Assembly (NCBI RefSeq): GCF_030297175.1
Contig: NZ_AP028070.1
Location: 2,480,001-2,544,000, forward strand
Origin: Marinobacter sp. LA51
GTDB lineage: Bacteria > Pseudomonadota > Gammaproteobacteria > Pseudomonadales > Oleiphilaceae
Reading direction: 5' to 3'
Length of the DNA stretch: 64,000 nucleotides
The notes beneath the pieces were generated by a model. The model searched no databases. It worked only from the letters and a program-made list of their open reading frames with translations, and had not been told where the DNA came from. Within the stretch, counting starts at the first letter, position 1; each line of letters starts with the position of its first letter. This document shows positions 9,235-18,732 of the stretch, piece after piece. Position numbers and translations under genes: made by a program.

Positions 9235-9540
9235 TCAACGGATGGCGAACAACTGCTCGAAATTGGAGATGGACAGGATCCGACGGACGTCGTTATTGCA
9301 GTTTTCAATGGAAATGCTTGCGCCATCCCCGCCGGCGTAATCCCGGAGCAGGAGCAACATACCAAGCGCGGAACTATCCAGATAGGTGGTATCCGACAAG
9401 TCGACGATGTAGTAGCGAATGCTTTCATCACCGTGCTCGTAGGCATCACGGAAGGCCTGATGGGTGCTGAAGTCGAACCGCCCCACAATACTGATGATCA
9501 GAGTCTGGCTGTCTTCACCACGACGTGTCTGAATCGGCAT
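9235..9540 (-). CDS. STAS-domain anti-sigma factor antagonist (HsbA-like)
   Basis: A 101-residue STAS protein of the SpoIIAA/RsbV type. The conserved phosphorylatable serine region is present as YLDSSALGMLL (S56/S57). The start at 9540 is chosen because GGAGG lies just upstream; a longer reading from 9579 lacks one. It is the immediate upstream neighbour of the phosphatase/kinase-like gene, so a partner-switching pair is likely. In Pseudomonas the equivalent HsbA binds FlgM or a diguanylate cyclase depending on phosphorylation. That specific target is only an analogy here. Confidence 0.88.
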   Translation of the reverse strand: MPIQTRRGEDSQTLIISIVGRFDFSTHQAFRDAYEHGDESIRYYIVDLSDTTYLDSSALGMLLLLRDYAGGDGASISIENCNNDVRRILSISNFEQLFAIR

Positions 9541-9662
9541 TCCCAAACCTCCGAATGATTTCGTTGGAGCATGAACCATCCCTTAACGGGCGAATCTTCT
9601 TGGGATAAGGATAGCCCAACACGACTAAATTGCACTGGTCAGAATCCGGCGCTGAGCCGCCT

Positions 9663-10106
9663 TTATCGACGCCGGCGAACAAAGGCCCGACCGGCTGCTT
9701 CGTCGGCCAGCTTCTGCTCACTCAGGTCCTGCTCACGCTGCTCCTGCTGGCGACAGGTCTCGATGTATTTCTCCATTCCTCGTTTGCGCTCGTAGGCTTG
9801 CTGCCATTCGGCACGCCTGGCGCCAAAGACTTTCTCGGCCTGGTCGAGCTGTTTCTGCTGCTGGCCAATGACCTGATCGAGCTGGGCGATAAAAGCCTGC
9901 CAGGACTGCAGGCGGCGCACGTCAACGACACCCTGTTGGCTGTTACGAATCTGATCCCGATATTCCTGCTGGTACTGGTTCAGATTGTTGATCTGCTCCC
10001 GCTGCTGCTCTACCAGTTTGCGGGCCTCCCCCATGCGCTCGAGCGCCTCCTGCTCCTTACGCTCTTCCAGGGTTAACACGACTTCCAGGCGCCGGGAACG
10101 AAGCAT
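9663..10106 (-). CDS. fliJ: Flagellar export chaperone/stalk protein FliJ
   Basis: FliJ is the coiled-coil stalk of the FliI ATPase ring. The 147-residue protein is almost entirely predicted coiled coil, rich in Gln, Glu and Arg, with a conserved N-terminal LRSRRLEVVLTLEERKEQEA pattern. Its ATG overlaps the stop of fliI (TGATG), implying coupled translation. Size and position are standard. Confidence 0.93.
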   Translation of the reverse strand: MLRSRRLEVVLTLEERKEQEALERMGEARKLVEQQREQINNLNQYQQEYRDQIRNSQQGVVDVRRLQSWQAFIAQLDQVIGQQQKQLDQAEKVFGARRAEWQQAYERKRGMEKYIETCRQQEQREQDLSEQKLADEAAGRAFVRRRR

Positions 10107-11503
10107 CAGCCTCTAGCCCCAGAGCCGCCGGGCGGAGAATTCACCGCCGCCGACTTGATGCGATCCGGTGACCGCCGCTCCGGCACCACCGCCAGTAACT
10201 GCTCAATGCTGTCTTTCAGCGGAGCACTCTCATTCAGCCCTTGCTGAAGGAACTGGCGCATATTGGCGATGTGGGCGATGGCAAAATCCGTTTCCGGATC
10301 CGAGCCCTTTACGTAGGCGCCAACACTGATCAGATCCCGGGCCTGCTGATAGCGGGAATAAACCTGTTTGAACCGTTGGGCGCGGGCAAAGTGGTCAGTT
10401 TCGGTGACCTGGGGCATCACCCGGCTGATGGAAGCCTCAACATCAATGGCCGGATAATGACCCTCTTCCGCCAGGCGGCGCGACAACACAATGTGGCCAT
10501 CCAGGATCGCCCGGGCGGCATCGGCAATGGGGTCCTGCTGGTCATCTCCCTCGGTTAGCACGGTGTAGAACGCGGTGATCGAACCACCACCGGGCCGGCC
10601 ATTACCGGTACGCTCAACCAGCTGGGGCAATTTTGCGAAGACAGAGGGCGGATAGCCCTTGGTTGCCGGGGGCTCGCCGACTGCCAGGGCGATTTCACGC
10701 TGGGCCTGGGCGTAACGGGTGAGCGAATCCATCAACAGCAACACCCGCTTGCCCTGATCCCGGTAGTACTCGGCGATTCGTGTGGTCAGCATGGCCGCAC
10801 GCAAGCGCATGAGCGGGGAATCGTCGGCGGGCGACGCCACCACCACGGATCGGGACAGGCCTTCCTCTCCCAGGATGTCCTCGATGAATTCCTTGACCTC
10901 CCGGCCACGCTCGCCAATCAGGCCCACCACGGTAATATCGGCATCGGTGAACCGGGTCATCATGCCCAGCAGCATACTCTTACCCACACCACTGCCGGCA
11001 AACAGGCCCAGGCGTTGGCCCTGCCCTACGGTCAGCAGGGAGTTGATGGCTCGAATACCGACATCCATGGACTGCCGCACCGGCGCACGATTCAGGGGGT
11101 TGATGATATCGCCGGCGAGCGCCACCCGGGCCTCGGCCTGCAGCGGTCCCTTGCCGTCCAGCGGCTCGCCACTGCCGTCCACCACCCGCCCGAGCATCTG
11201 CGGCCCGACCGGAACCCGACTGGCGGCCGACACCGGCACCACCCGGGCACCGGGTTTGAGACCGTCAATGGCGGTGAGCGGCATCAGATAAACCCGGTCG
11301 TCCTCAAAACCCACCACTTCCGCTTCAATGGTGCCGGCACCCTGGCTCTCGATAACACAACGATCGCCTACCACCATGGGGCAACCAACACATTCCAGGG
11401 TCAGTCCGACCATGCGGGTTAGCCGGCCGGATAACTCCGGAGTTGGTTCGTCACCGAGAAAATCCTGAAACTTATTCAGCCGATCAGCCAGACGTGAGGT
11501 CAT
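10106..11503 (-). CDS. fliI: Flagellum-specific ATPase FliI
   Basis: FliI is the ATPase that energises unfolding and export of flagellar substrates and resembles the F1 beta subunit. The Walker A motif AGSGVGKS is intact (about residues 169-176 from this start), followed by the Walker B region [13 protein letters not shown] and the ATPase alpha/beta signature around [16 protein letters not shown] use the ATG at 11503 (465 residues), which has AAGGA upstream. A start at 11533 would add ten Arg/Thr-rich residues. It overlaps the end of fliH. Confidence 0.96.
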   Translation of the reverse strand: MTSRLADRLNKFQDFLGDEPTPELSGRLTRMVGLTLECVGCPMVVGDRCVIESQGAGTIEAEVVGFEDDRVYLMPLTAIDGLKPGARVVPVSAASRVPVGPQMLGRVVDGSGEPLDGKGPLQAEARVALAGDIINPLNRAPVRQSMDVGIRAINSLLTVGQGQRLGLFAGSGVGKSMLLGMMTRFTDADITVVGLIGERGREVKEFIEDILGEEGLSRSVVVASPADDSPLMRLRAAMLTTRIAEYYRDQGKRVLLLMDSLTRYAQAQREIALAVGEPPATKGYPPSVFAKLPQLVERTGNGRPGGGSITAFYTVLTEGDDQQDPIADAARAILDGHIVLSRRLAEEGHYPAIDVEASISRVMPQVTETDHFARAQRFKQVYSRYQQARDLISVGAYVKGSDPETDFAIAHIANMRQFLQQGLNESAPLKDSIEQLLAVVPERRSPDRIKSAAVNSPPGGSGARG

Positions 11504-12377
11504 CGCCCGCGTCCTTGTCGTCGTTCGGCTCATCCTGCGGAGACAGGTCTTGCGGTTCGGGGGTGCTCAGTACGTCCCGCTGAAAATCAGTGAGATCGCC
11601 CATCAGGGCATCCAGCTCTTCCACGTCGCCAGCCTCGCCGTCCTCGGCTTGCTGCGCCAGCATGCTCTGGACGGCACGCTGGAACCGCTTTTCAACGGTG
11701 AAGTCCACCAGGCTGTGGCGGGTTTGGATGGTGCAGCCACCGGGCAGAACGGTGTCGTCGGCAATGATCGAGGCGGACGAATCCAGCCGTGCGGTCACTT
11801 CGCGCACGAAGGTTTCGTCGTCAGGGTGAATATGAATGCGCAGGTTTTCCGCGGTTGATGGCAAGGCCGCCAGGGCCTTCCGCACAACGCTCTGAATCTG
11901 GGACGAATCCAGGGACAGTTCCCGGAACACCACCGCCCGTGCCAGGACCGTGGTGAGATTTACCAGCGCTGTTTCCACCTCGTCTTCATGACGGCGAATT
12001 GGCAGCAGCAATTCGCCCATGAGATGTTCAAGGCGATCGAGCTTGGTGTCGATGTCCTTGCGGCTGTCTTCGTAGCCCTGTTTTTCGCCCTGTTCCCGAC
12101 CTTCGGTAATGCCAGTCTGTAGCCCTTCCGCGTGGCCCTCAGCCTTACCCTCGGCCAGCCCGGCCTGATAGCCCGCTTCCCGGCCCTCGTTGTAACCGTC
12201 CTCGCGCGCCGCCTTGCGGATCTCTCCCAGGTCGGCGGCAGTCAAAGGTTTGACGTCCCGCTCCTCTTCCCGGGCAATTTCATTGCCACGGGCGTCCAGC
12301 AGGGGCAACTCCCAGCGCTCGTACGCGGTCAGCTGTTCCTTCGGTATGCGGTTGAGATCCTTGGAGGAATCTTTCAT
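11484..12377 (-). CDS. fliH: Flagellar assembly protein FliH
   Basis: FliH is the negative regulator and peripheral stalk of FliI. The 297-residue protein has an N-terminal charged region and a middle stretch with repeated glycines in an E/G/A pattern (about residues 68-108: [17 protein letters not shown] and so on), the GxxxG-type repeats typical of FliH. The C-terminal domain contacts FliI. The ATG at 12377 overlaps the fliG stop; a GTG one codon earlier is also possible. Confidence 0.93.
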   Translation of the reverse strand: MKDSSKDLNRIPKEQLTAYERWELPLLDARGNEIAREEERDVKPLTAADLGEIRKAAREDGYNEGREAGYQAGLAEGKAEGHAEGLQTGITEGREQGEKQGYEDSRKDIDTKLDRLEHLMGELLLPIRRHEDEVETALVNLTTVLARAVVFRELSLDSSQIQSVVRKALAALPSTAENLRIHIHPDDETFVREVTARLDSSASIIADDTVLPGGCTIQTRHSLVDFTVEKRFQRAVQSMLAQQAEDGEAGDVEELDALMGDLTDFQRDVLSTPEPQDLSPQDEPNDDKDAGDDLTSG

Positions 12378-13420
12378 CACATCATTTCTTCGCCGGCACC
12401 GCCGAGTGAGATTTCACCCGCTTCGGCCATCCGTCGGGCCACGGTGATAATGTCTTTCTGAGCCCCCTCAACCTCGCTGACCTTAACCGGGCCCTTGGCC
12501 TCCAGGTCATCCTGCAGCAGCTCGGCAGCCCGCTTGGACATGTTCTTGAAGATCTTCTCCTGGACCGCATCGTCGGCGCCTTTAAGAGCCACCACCAGCA
12601 CTTCCGAAGACACTTCCCGCAGCAGCGCCTGGATGCCGCGATCGTCGATATCCTTGAGGTTGTCGAAGACAAACATCAGGTCCTCGATGGTCGAGGCCAG
12701 ATCCGGATCCATATCCTTGATGGAATCCATCAGGTTGCCTTCGATGCTGCGATCCATAAAGTTCATGATGTCGGCCGCACGCTTGATACCGCCAATCCGG
12801 CTGGTCTGAGCGGCCGAGCCACCGGAGAACTGTTTCTCCAGAATGTCATTCAACTCCTGCAGGGCCTGGGGCTGGATACTTTCCAGGGAGGCCACGCGCA
12901 TCATCACATCCAGCCGAACCTTGTCGTCCAGGGTGGCAAGAATTTCAGCGGCCTGATCCGGGTCCAGATAAGAGATAACGATGGCCTGAATCTGAGGGTG
13001 CTCGTAACGGATGATGTCGCCCACGGCACGGGGCTCCATCCACTTGAGAGTATCCAGACCGGTGGTGTTGCCCCCAATCAGGATGCGATCAATCAGGCTG
13101 GCAGCCTTATCGTCTCCCAGGGCCTGGGTCAGCATGGCGCGGATATAGTCGTCGTTGCCCACACCGAGACCGGTCTGGCCGCCCACGGCGTCAACGAACT
13201 GGCTCAGCACGAAGCTGACGTCATCCTTGCTGACGTCCTTCATCTGGGCCATGGCCACACCCACACGCTGGACCTCTTTCGGACCCATGTGTTTTAGCAC
13301 CTGTGCTGCATCAGCCTCGCCCAGGGACATCAGCAGGATGGCGGCCTGCTCAACCCGCGAGATTTTTCGCTGCGGCTTCTGGGGCGCGCCGGCTCCTGGC
13401 TGGTTATCTTGATCAGTCAT
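12377..13420 (-). CDS. fliG: Flagellar motor switch protein FliG
   Basis: FliG is the C-ring torque subunit that contacts the stator and FliF. The 347-residue protein shows the N-terminal FliF-binding domain, the EHPQ motif region (IRYEHPQIQAIVISYL, about residues 133-148) and the C-terminal charged torque helix DIDDRGIQALLREV (about 263-276). The ATG at 13420 overlaps the fliF end by 8 bases. A TTG one codon earlier is the alternative. Confidence 0.97.
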   Translation of the reverse strand: MTDQDNQPGAGAPQKPQRKISRVEQAAILLMSLGEADAAQVLKHMGPKEVQRVGVAMAQMKDVSKDDVSFVLSQFVDAVGGQTGLGVGNDDYIRAMLTQALGDDKAASLIDRILIGGNTTGLDTLKWMEPRAVGDIIRYEHPQIQAIVISYLDPDQAAEILATLDDKVRLDVMMRVASLESIQPQALQELNDILEKQFSGGSAAQTSRIGGIKRAADIMNFMDRSIEGNLMDSIKDMDPDLASTIEDLMFVFDNLKDIDDRGIQALLREVSSEVLVVALKGADDAVQEKIFKNMSKRAAELLQDDLEAKGPVKVSEVEGAQKDIITVARRMAEAGEISLGGAGEEMM

Positions 13421-15119
13421 CAACGTTCACCCACTGGCGCATGACCTGGGCAACCCGGGCCGGGTCTTCTGCTATCAGGCCTTTCAGAGAATTCAGTTGC
13501 CTATCATAGCTGTCAGTGGCGCCGGGCAAAAGCAGATCATCCTGACCCGACATAGCTTGGCGCAATTCCTGGCCACCCTCGATGCTGTCCAGGTCGCCGT
13601 AGCCACGATCGCCGTCGGAGCCACTGCGCTCACGCTGACCGCTGCCAGACAGGCTCTTCAGGGTCGGGCGCAGCAAACCCAACACCAGGACCAGGATCAC
13701 CAGGCCGGCCAGCACCTGCTTCATCAAGTCCCAGAACCAGGGTTGCTCCCAGAATCCCGGGGCCTCGAATTCAATGGATTCTTCCGGCGCAAAGGCTGTG
13801 TTCATCACCGTAACACTGTCACCACGAGCCGCCGAATAGCCGACCGCATCCCGCACCAACATGCTCAGGCGCTGAAGCTCCTGCTCAGGCCAGGGCTGGA
13901 AGCTGACTTCACCGGTTTGCGGATCCACCACCTTCATGTCGTCCACCGCCAGAGCTACGGTCACTCGCTTGATACGCCCCAACTCCTGGCGGACATAGCT
14001 GACGGTACGGTCCATCTCATAGTTGCGTGTTGCTTCGCGCCGGACATCCATAGGCTTGGCGGGCGCGGCCTCTTCGCCGTCGCCGGCGGCGGCTTGCTCA
14101 GGCACAGTGGCATCGGCCGGCGGCTGATTGGACAGCGCGCCCGGAATACCCAGCGGTCCTGCACCGGAAACCCTCTGCTCGGTCATTTCCCGCTCGCTGC
14201 GGACCGCCTGCTGTTCCGGATTGAACAACTCTTCTGCCTGCTCCACCGAGGAGAAATCCAGGTCCGCGGAAACTTCGGCCCGATACCGGCCTTCACCCAC
14301 TATGGGTGAAATCAGCGATGTCACTCGCCGGCTCAGTCGTTCTTCGACCTTCGAGGTGTACTCGTACTGATCCTGCATGCGGTCAGTTTCACCGCCACCT
14401 TCCTGGCCTGTGAGCAGGTTGCCATTCTGGTCGACGACCGTGACGTTGCCTTTCTTCATCATCGGGATGCTGCCGGCGACCAGGTTCACCACCGCATTGA
14501 TCTGCTCCTGCTCCGGGCGACGACCGGCAAACACCTCCAGGAATACAGAGGCGGATGGCTCGCGGGCATCCCGGACAAACACCGAACGCTCAGGAATGGC
14601 CAGGTGCACCCGGGCACTGCGGACACCGCGCATGGCACTGATGGTGCGGGCCAGTTCACCCTCCAGGCCGCGCCGATAGCTGATTGTTTCCATGAACTGC
14701 GAGGTACCCAGACCACGATCCTGATCCAGCAGCTCGTAGCCCATGGTTTGCTGATCCGTGACACCCTCGGCGGCCAGCTTGAGGCGTGCACTGTAGACCT
14801 GATCGGACGGAACCAGCAGTGCACCGCTTCTGGGATCCATTTTGTAGTCGATACCGTTGCTTTCGAGGATAGTGGTGACGTCCTGGGGGTTGTACGAGGA
14901 CAGGTCACCCACGACCGGCTGGTAATTCGGCTCCTGCGCCCACAACACCACGGCAACGCCCAGCGCCACACTGGCCGCCAGGCCGACCATAAGACCGATC
15001 TGACGCAAAAGGTGCAGGCGATTGAAGCCCAGGAACATATCGCTGCCGCTCTCAGGGCCATCGGATGCCTGGGATGCCGGAACATTGGAAGATGTGGTTT
15101 GTGCAGGAACGCTGGCCAT
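13413..15119 (-). CDS. fliF: Flagellar MS-ring protein FliF
   Basis: FliF forms the MS ring in the inner membrane, the base for rotor and export gate assembly. The 568-residue protein has a membrane helix near residues 42-64, two ring-building domains with the conserved DYKMDPRSGALLVPSDQVYS stretch, a second membrane helix near 455-480, and a C-terminal FliG-binding tail ending RVAQVMRQWVNVDD. It follows fliE by 15 bases. Confidence 0.97.
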   Translation of the reverse strand: MASVPAQTTSSNVPASQASDGPESGSDMFLGFNRLHLLRQIGLMVGLAASVALGVAVVLWAQEPNYQPVVGDLSSYNPQDVTTILESNGIDYKMDPRSGALLVPSDQVYSARLKLAAEGVTDQQTMGYELLDQDRGLGTSQFMETISYRRGLEGELARTISAMRGVRSARVHLAIPERSVFVRDAREPSASVFLEVFAGRRPEQEQINAVVNLVAGSIPMMKKGNVTVVDQNGNLLTGQEGGGETDRMQDQYEYTSKVEERLSRRVTSLISPIVGEGRYRAEVSADLDFSSVEQAEELFNPEQQAVRSEREMTEQRVSGAGPLGIPGALSNQPPADATVPEQAAAGDGEEAAPAKPMDVRREATRNYEMDRTVSYVRQELGRIKRVTVALAVDDMKVVDPQTGEVSFQPWPEQELQRLSMLVRDAVGYSAARGDSVTVMNTAFAPEESIEFEAPGFWEQPWFWDLMKQVLAGLVILVLVLGLLRPTLKSLSGSGQRERSGSDGDRGYGDLDSIEGGQELRQAMSGQDDLLLPGATDSYDRQLNSLKGLIAEDPARVAQVMRQWVNVDD

Positions 15120-15134
15120 TGCTCTGCTCCGTTA

Positions 15135-15503
15135 TCAGATCGGCATGTTCATGATGTCTTCGTAAGCGCGAACCACCCGGTTACGAACCTGGGTCAGTGC
15201 TTCGAAGGAGACAGAGGATTTCTGGGCCGCAATCATCACTTTGGTGATGTCCACATTGGGATCGCCCATGTCATAGGCGGTCCGGAGTTCGCCGGTGGTC
15301 TGCTGCAGGTCATTCACATTATTCACCGCTTTCCCCAGCATGTCGCTGAAGCTCGATGGTTCCTGTGTTTCCTGAACCTGGCGCGGGCCGTCAATTCGAC
15401 CTCGCACCGACTGATCCTGCTGGATTTGCTGATTCTGCATCATCTGGGAACGCAGTGAGCGAATGTCTGACAGGACGCTGTTGATGTCGGCACGCTGGAC
15501 CAT
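15135..15503 (-). CDS. fliE: Flagellar hook-basal body protein FliE
   Basis: FliE is the small adaptor between the MS ring and the rod. The 122-residue protein carries the conserved C-terminal half ([16 protein letters not shown] to [20 protein letters not shown]). A strong ribosome site, GGGAGAGAG, precedes the ATG. It is the first gene of the fliEFGHIJ-STAS-regulator-Hpt unit and has a sigma-54-type promoter upstream. Confidence 0.96.
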   Translation of the reverse strand: MVQRADINSVLSDIRSLRSQMMQNQQIQQDQSVRGRIDGPRQVQETQEPSSFSDMLGKAVNNVNDLQQTTGELRTAYDMGDPNVDITKVMIAAQKSSVSFEALTQVRNRVVRAYEDIMNMPI

Positions 15504-15569
15504 AACTCTCTCCCAATTCCGCCGCTAGCCATGGCGGAGTGACTCATGGAAATCTATTAACGCATTAAA

Positions 15570-15585
15570 AGCAATCGGCGGGCCA
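15570..15585 (-). promoter_or_regulatory. Sigma-54-type promoter upstream of fliE
   Basis: The minus strand reads TGGCCCGCCGATTGCT, close to the consensus TGGCACG-N4-TTGCW with correct GG-to-GC spacing. Transcription would start near 15558, giving a leader of about 55 bases before fliE. FleR-dependent control would be expected by analogy with Pseudomonas. Confidence 0.8.
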
Positions 15586-15712
15586 ACTAAACTTTAACGA
15601 TATATATCAGAAAGTTAATGATAAATTCAGAAAGCGGGGATCGACGTGCGACGGAGTTTTGACAGCGTTGAAGCGCTTACAGGAAGCTCTCGGAAAGCGA
15701 CTTTAAGAGCCA

Positions 15713-15740
15713 TAAAAAAGGGCACTCAGGTGAGTGCCCA
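15713..15740 (-). terminator. Intrinsic terminator after fleR
   Basis: A perfect 9-base stem (GGGCACTCA / TGAGTGCCC) with a 2-base centre is followed on the minus strand by six T residues. It lies 23 bases after the fleR stop and ends the fleSR transcript ahead of the fliE promoter. Confidence 0.85.
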
Positions 15741-15762
15741 ATGAAGGAGTCTTTAACAGAGG

Positions 15763-17229
15763 TCAGGCCATGGCCAATTCGGTATCCAGATCGATACCCG
15801 CATCGCGCATTTGAGCCAGTTTGTAACGAAGTGTCCGCGGACTGATACCGAGCTGCTCCGCTGCGCGATTTCGACGCCCACGCTCCTGCTTGAGTGTCTG
15901 AATAATGATACGGAACTCCTGTTGGCGCAGATCACTGCCCAAGGAGCTGGCCGCCGAGGGCTCATCGGCACCGAATGTTGACGGTTCATCGTCCGCCGGC
16001 TGACCGCGCAGGTAATCCTGCGATGGGCCGGGCTGCCCGACACCGTCCTCAGATGCTGGCCTCGCTGCAACGGGTGCCGGCGAGACGGGCCGACCAGTGA
16101 TCCCGAGCTCCAGGCACAGGTCACCGGTATGAATGACATTGCCCTGCTGCAGAACCAGCGCCCGCTGAATCGCGTTATCCAGTTCCCGCACGTTGCCGGG
16201 CCAGGGATGACTCATCAATGCGTTTTTGGCATCGGAAGCGAAGGTGATGCCAGTCAGCTTCATCTTGCTGCAGTGCTTTTTCAGCAGCGACGTGGCCAGC
16301 GGCATAATGTCCAACGGACGTTCGCGCAGGGGCTGCCAGTGCATCGGGAACACGGTCAGCCGGTAATACAGATCTTCCCGGAATTTGCCTTCGCGAACGT
16401 AATCGCCGAGATCGCGGTTGGTGGTCGCAACTACCCGGACATCCAGGGCGATGGTCTTACGACCACCGACGCGCTCAACCTCTCGCTCCTGCAGCACACG
16501 CAGCAACTTGGACTGCAGGCCAAGGTCCATTTCCGAAATTTCATCCAGCAGAATCGTACCGCCATTGGCCTGCTCAAATTTACCCGGTGAGGCTGCAACC
16601 GCGCCGGTGAACGCGCCTTTCTCGTGGCCGAACAGGATCGCTTCCAGCATGTTCTCGGGAATGGCCGCACAGTTGATGGCAACAAACGGCTGTTCAGCCC
16701 GGGGAGACTGCTGATGAATAAAGCGGGCCAGTACTTCCTTGCCGGTGCCACTTTCACCGGAGATCATCACCGTCGAGTCGCTGCCGGCCACCTTGGTAGC
16801 CAACTGGAACATGCGCTTGCTGATCGGATCTTCGGCCACGGGCGCATCCGAAGACTTTTGACGCACGCCACCGACAATTTTGCTCACCGCCTGGACCAGC
16901 ACCTGAGGCTCAAACGGCTTGACCAGATAATCGATGGCACCAGCCTGCATGGCGGAGACCGCATGACTGATCTGACCATAGGCGGTAATCAGCATCATCG
17001 GCAGGCCCGGGTACAACCGCTGCACTTCGGCCAGGAGTTCATGGCCAGACAACCCCGGCATGTTGACGTCGCTGACCACCATGTCCACCGGCGCTTCTGC
17101 CAGGCGGGCCAGAGCCTCTTGGGCATTGGCCGCCTCGCGCACCCGGAACTTGGACAGCTCCAATGTGGTTACCAATGCCTCGCGCAGGTCATGGTCATCC
17201 TCAACGATCAGAATCTGGGCCTTGGCCAT
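15763..17229 (-). CDS. fleR: Sigma-54-dependent response regulator FleR/FlrC
   Basis: FleR activates the middle class of flagellar genes through RpoN. The 488-residue protein has a receiver domain with phosphoacceptor D54, an AAA+ domain with Walker A GESGTGKE and the sigma-54 contact loop GAFTGA, and a C-terminal Fis-type helix-turn-helix (NRAAEQLGISPRTLRYKL). A GGAGG sequence precedes the ATG. It lies 63 bases after fleS, with a strong hairpin between them. Product name follows the Pseudomonas FleR/Vibrio FlrC family. Confidence 0.95.
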   Translation of the reverse strand: MAKAQILIVEDDHDLREALVTTLELSKFRVREAANAQEALARLAEAPVDMVVSDVNMPGLSGHELLAEVQRLYPGLPMMLITAYGQISHAVSAMQAGAIDYLVKPFEPQVLVQAVSKIVGGVRQKSSDAPVAEDPISKRMFQLATKVAGSDSTVMISGESGTGKEVLARFIHQQSPRAEQPFVAINCAAIPENMLEAILFGHEKGAFTGAVAASPGKFEQANGGTILLDEISEMDLGLQSKLLRVLQEREVERVGGRKTIALDVRVVATTNRDLGDYVREGKFREDLYYRLTVFPMHWQPLRERPLDIMPLATSLLKKHCSKMKLTGITFASDAKNALMSHPWPGNVRELDNAIQRALVLQQGNVIHTGDLCLELGITGRPVSPAPVAARPASEDGVGQPGPSQDYLRGQPADDEPSTFGADEPSAASSLGSDLRQQEFRIIIQTLKQERGRRNRAAEQLGISPRTLRYKLAQMRDAGIDLDTELAMA

Positions 17230-17267
17230 GGTTGCCTCCGATTAAAAGTTATTCTTCAGTTGCGGCA

Positions 17268-17299
17268 GGCGTAGGGTGGCAACCGCGCCACCCTACGCC
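17268..17299 (-). repeat. Perfect 13-base inverted repeat over the fleS stop codon
   Basis: Arms of 13 bases (GGCGTAGGGTGGC at 17268-17280 and its exact complement at 17287-17299) enclose a 6-base loop. The right arm contains the fleS stop codon. No U tract follows on the minus strand, so it is not a classical terminator. It may be an mRNA structure between the two cistrons. Confidence 0.8.
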
Positions 17300-18480
17300 A
17301 GCGCTTCAATATGGAACTGGCCCTGATGGGCCTTTACCACAGCCTGGACAACCGCCAGGCCGAGACCGGTACCGTGGGACTTGGTGGTGTAGAACGCTTC
17401 CAGCAAACGCCCGGCCTCCGCGGACGGGAATCCCGGACCATTGTCGACCACCCGGATGACCAGCTCACTGCCCTCGGCCACCACCTGTACGGCAACCGCA
17501 GTAGCGCCGGCTTCCAGGCTGTTATTGACCAGGTTGGTGCAAGCTCCGACCAGCGCATCGCGGTTACACATTAATCGGCAATCGCCAGAAACCTCGTCCA
17601 CAATCGATACCGTGGTTCCTGCATTAACTTTCAGTCCCTCTAGCGCAGAGTCCAGCGCCGATACCAAGGTCTCAGCGGACAACTCCTCCGCCAGCCGGGT
17701 CTCACCGCGGGCGAAAATCAGCATGTCGCGCACCTGCTGTTCCAGGTGCGTGAGACGGGACATCAAGCGTGACGCGCAGCGCTGGCGCATCTCTTCATCA
17801 AGATCTTCCTGGCTCAGATGGCCGCCATACAAAATGGCTGCTGACAGCGGAGTACGGATCTGGTGCGCCAGCGAAGCGACCATTTTGCCCATGGCCGACA
17901 GACGCTGGGCATGAGAAAGCTGCGACTGAAGCTGGCGAGTTTCCGTCAGGTCCGTCAGCAGGATCAGCTGGCCGGGCTGGTTTTCCATGGTCCGGATTTC
18001 AATGCTCACCCGGCGACCGTCTTTCAGGGAGACTTCGTGGCCGTCGTCCCGACGCGGCGCGAAACACCGACGGATAACATCTACCCAGCGCTCTCCGTCG
18101 AGAGGCTCTCCCAACAGCGAAATGGCCGCCGGGTTGGTCTGGGTCACTACACCCTGACTGTCCAGTACCACCACGCCCGCTGGCAGTGCCTTCAACAGTG
18201 TCGACAGGCGATCAGCAAGCTGCTCTTTTTCTTCCAGTTCCTGCTGACGCTGCAACGTTTCCTGGGACAGCTCACCGGATAGCTGATTCACCCGGGATTC
18301 GAGAGTGCGGTAGGAATCGGTAATCTGCCGGGACATGCGGTTAAACAGCTCCAATGCCGAATCCACCGCCTCGTCGTCCTGCTCCGGGAATAGGGCCGTG
18401 ACCTTGTCGTTGACGTCTGCCGCCGCATTCGCCCCGGCTTTCTGTGCCTCGGACTGGATAACAAAATGTGCCTGACTCAT
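17293..18480 (-). CDS. fleS: Sensor histidine kinase FleS/FlrB
   Basis: FleS is the soluble kinase partner of FleR. From the ATG at 18480, chosen for the GAAGG site upstream, the protein is 395 residues with no membrane helix. It has an N-terminal coiled coil, a PAS domain (about 95-190), the phosphoacceptor His in ASLAHQIRTPLSAA and a HATPase domain with VVDNGPGFPS and GTGLGLAVV. A TTG reading from 18504 is less likely. It heads the fleSR operon and has a sigma-54-type promoter. Confidence 0.94.
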   Translation of the reverse strand: MSQAHFVIQSEAQKAGANAAADVNDKVTALFPEQDDEAVDSALELFNRMSRQITDSYRTLESRVNQLSGELSQETLQRQQELEEKEQLADRLSTLLKALPAGVVVLDSQGVVTQTNPAAISLLGEPLDGERWVDVIRRCFAPRRDDGHEVSLKDGRRVSIEIRTMENQPGQLILLTDLTETRQLQSQLSHAQRLSAMGKMVASLAHQIRTPLSAAILYGGHLSQEDLDEEMRQRCASRLMSRLTHLEQQVRDMLIFARGETRLAEELSAETLVSALDSALEGLKVNAGTTVSIVDEVSGDCRLMCNRDALVGACTNLVNNSLEAGATAVAVQVVAEGSELVIRVVDNGPGFPSAEAGRLLEAFYTTKSHGTGLGLAVVQAVVKAHQGQFHIEALA

Positions 18481-18548
18481 ACCTTCGCCCCCTGACCGGC
18501 CCAACCCTTAGGCCGCACCATTCGGATTATTCGTTTGCAGGAGTAGTA

Positions 18549-18564
18549 AGCCAGCACCGTGCCA
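18549..18564 (-). promoter_or_regulatory. Sigma-54-type promoter upstream of fleS
   Basis: The minus strand reads TGGCACGGTGCTGGCT. The -24 half is a perfect TGGCACG, and the -12 GC is at the correct distance although its TTGC is TGGC. It lies about 70 bases upstream of fleS. In Pseudomonas fleSR is RpoN- and FleQ-dependent, which fits. Confidence 0.72.
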
Positions 18565-18732
18565 AGTCTAATTTTTCCTTAATTATCAGCAAGAAAGAAA
18601 ATTCAAATGACAGGCCGTGACGGTTTTATGTCGGCCAGAAACGCGAACGGCGCCATCGGTTACAAACCTTTGACGCCGTCATTCAGGAGGGACCCGGGAC
18701 TTTCTGTCGCCAGAAAATGCCCAAACTCATAC

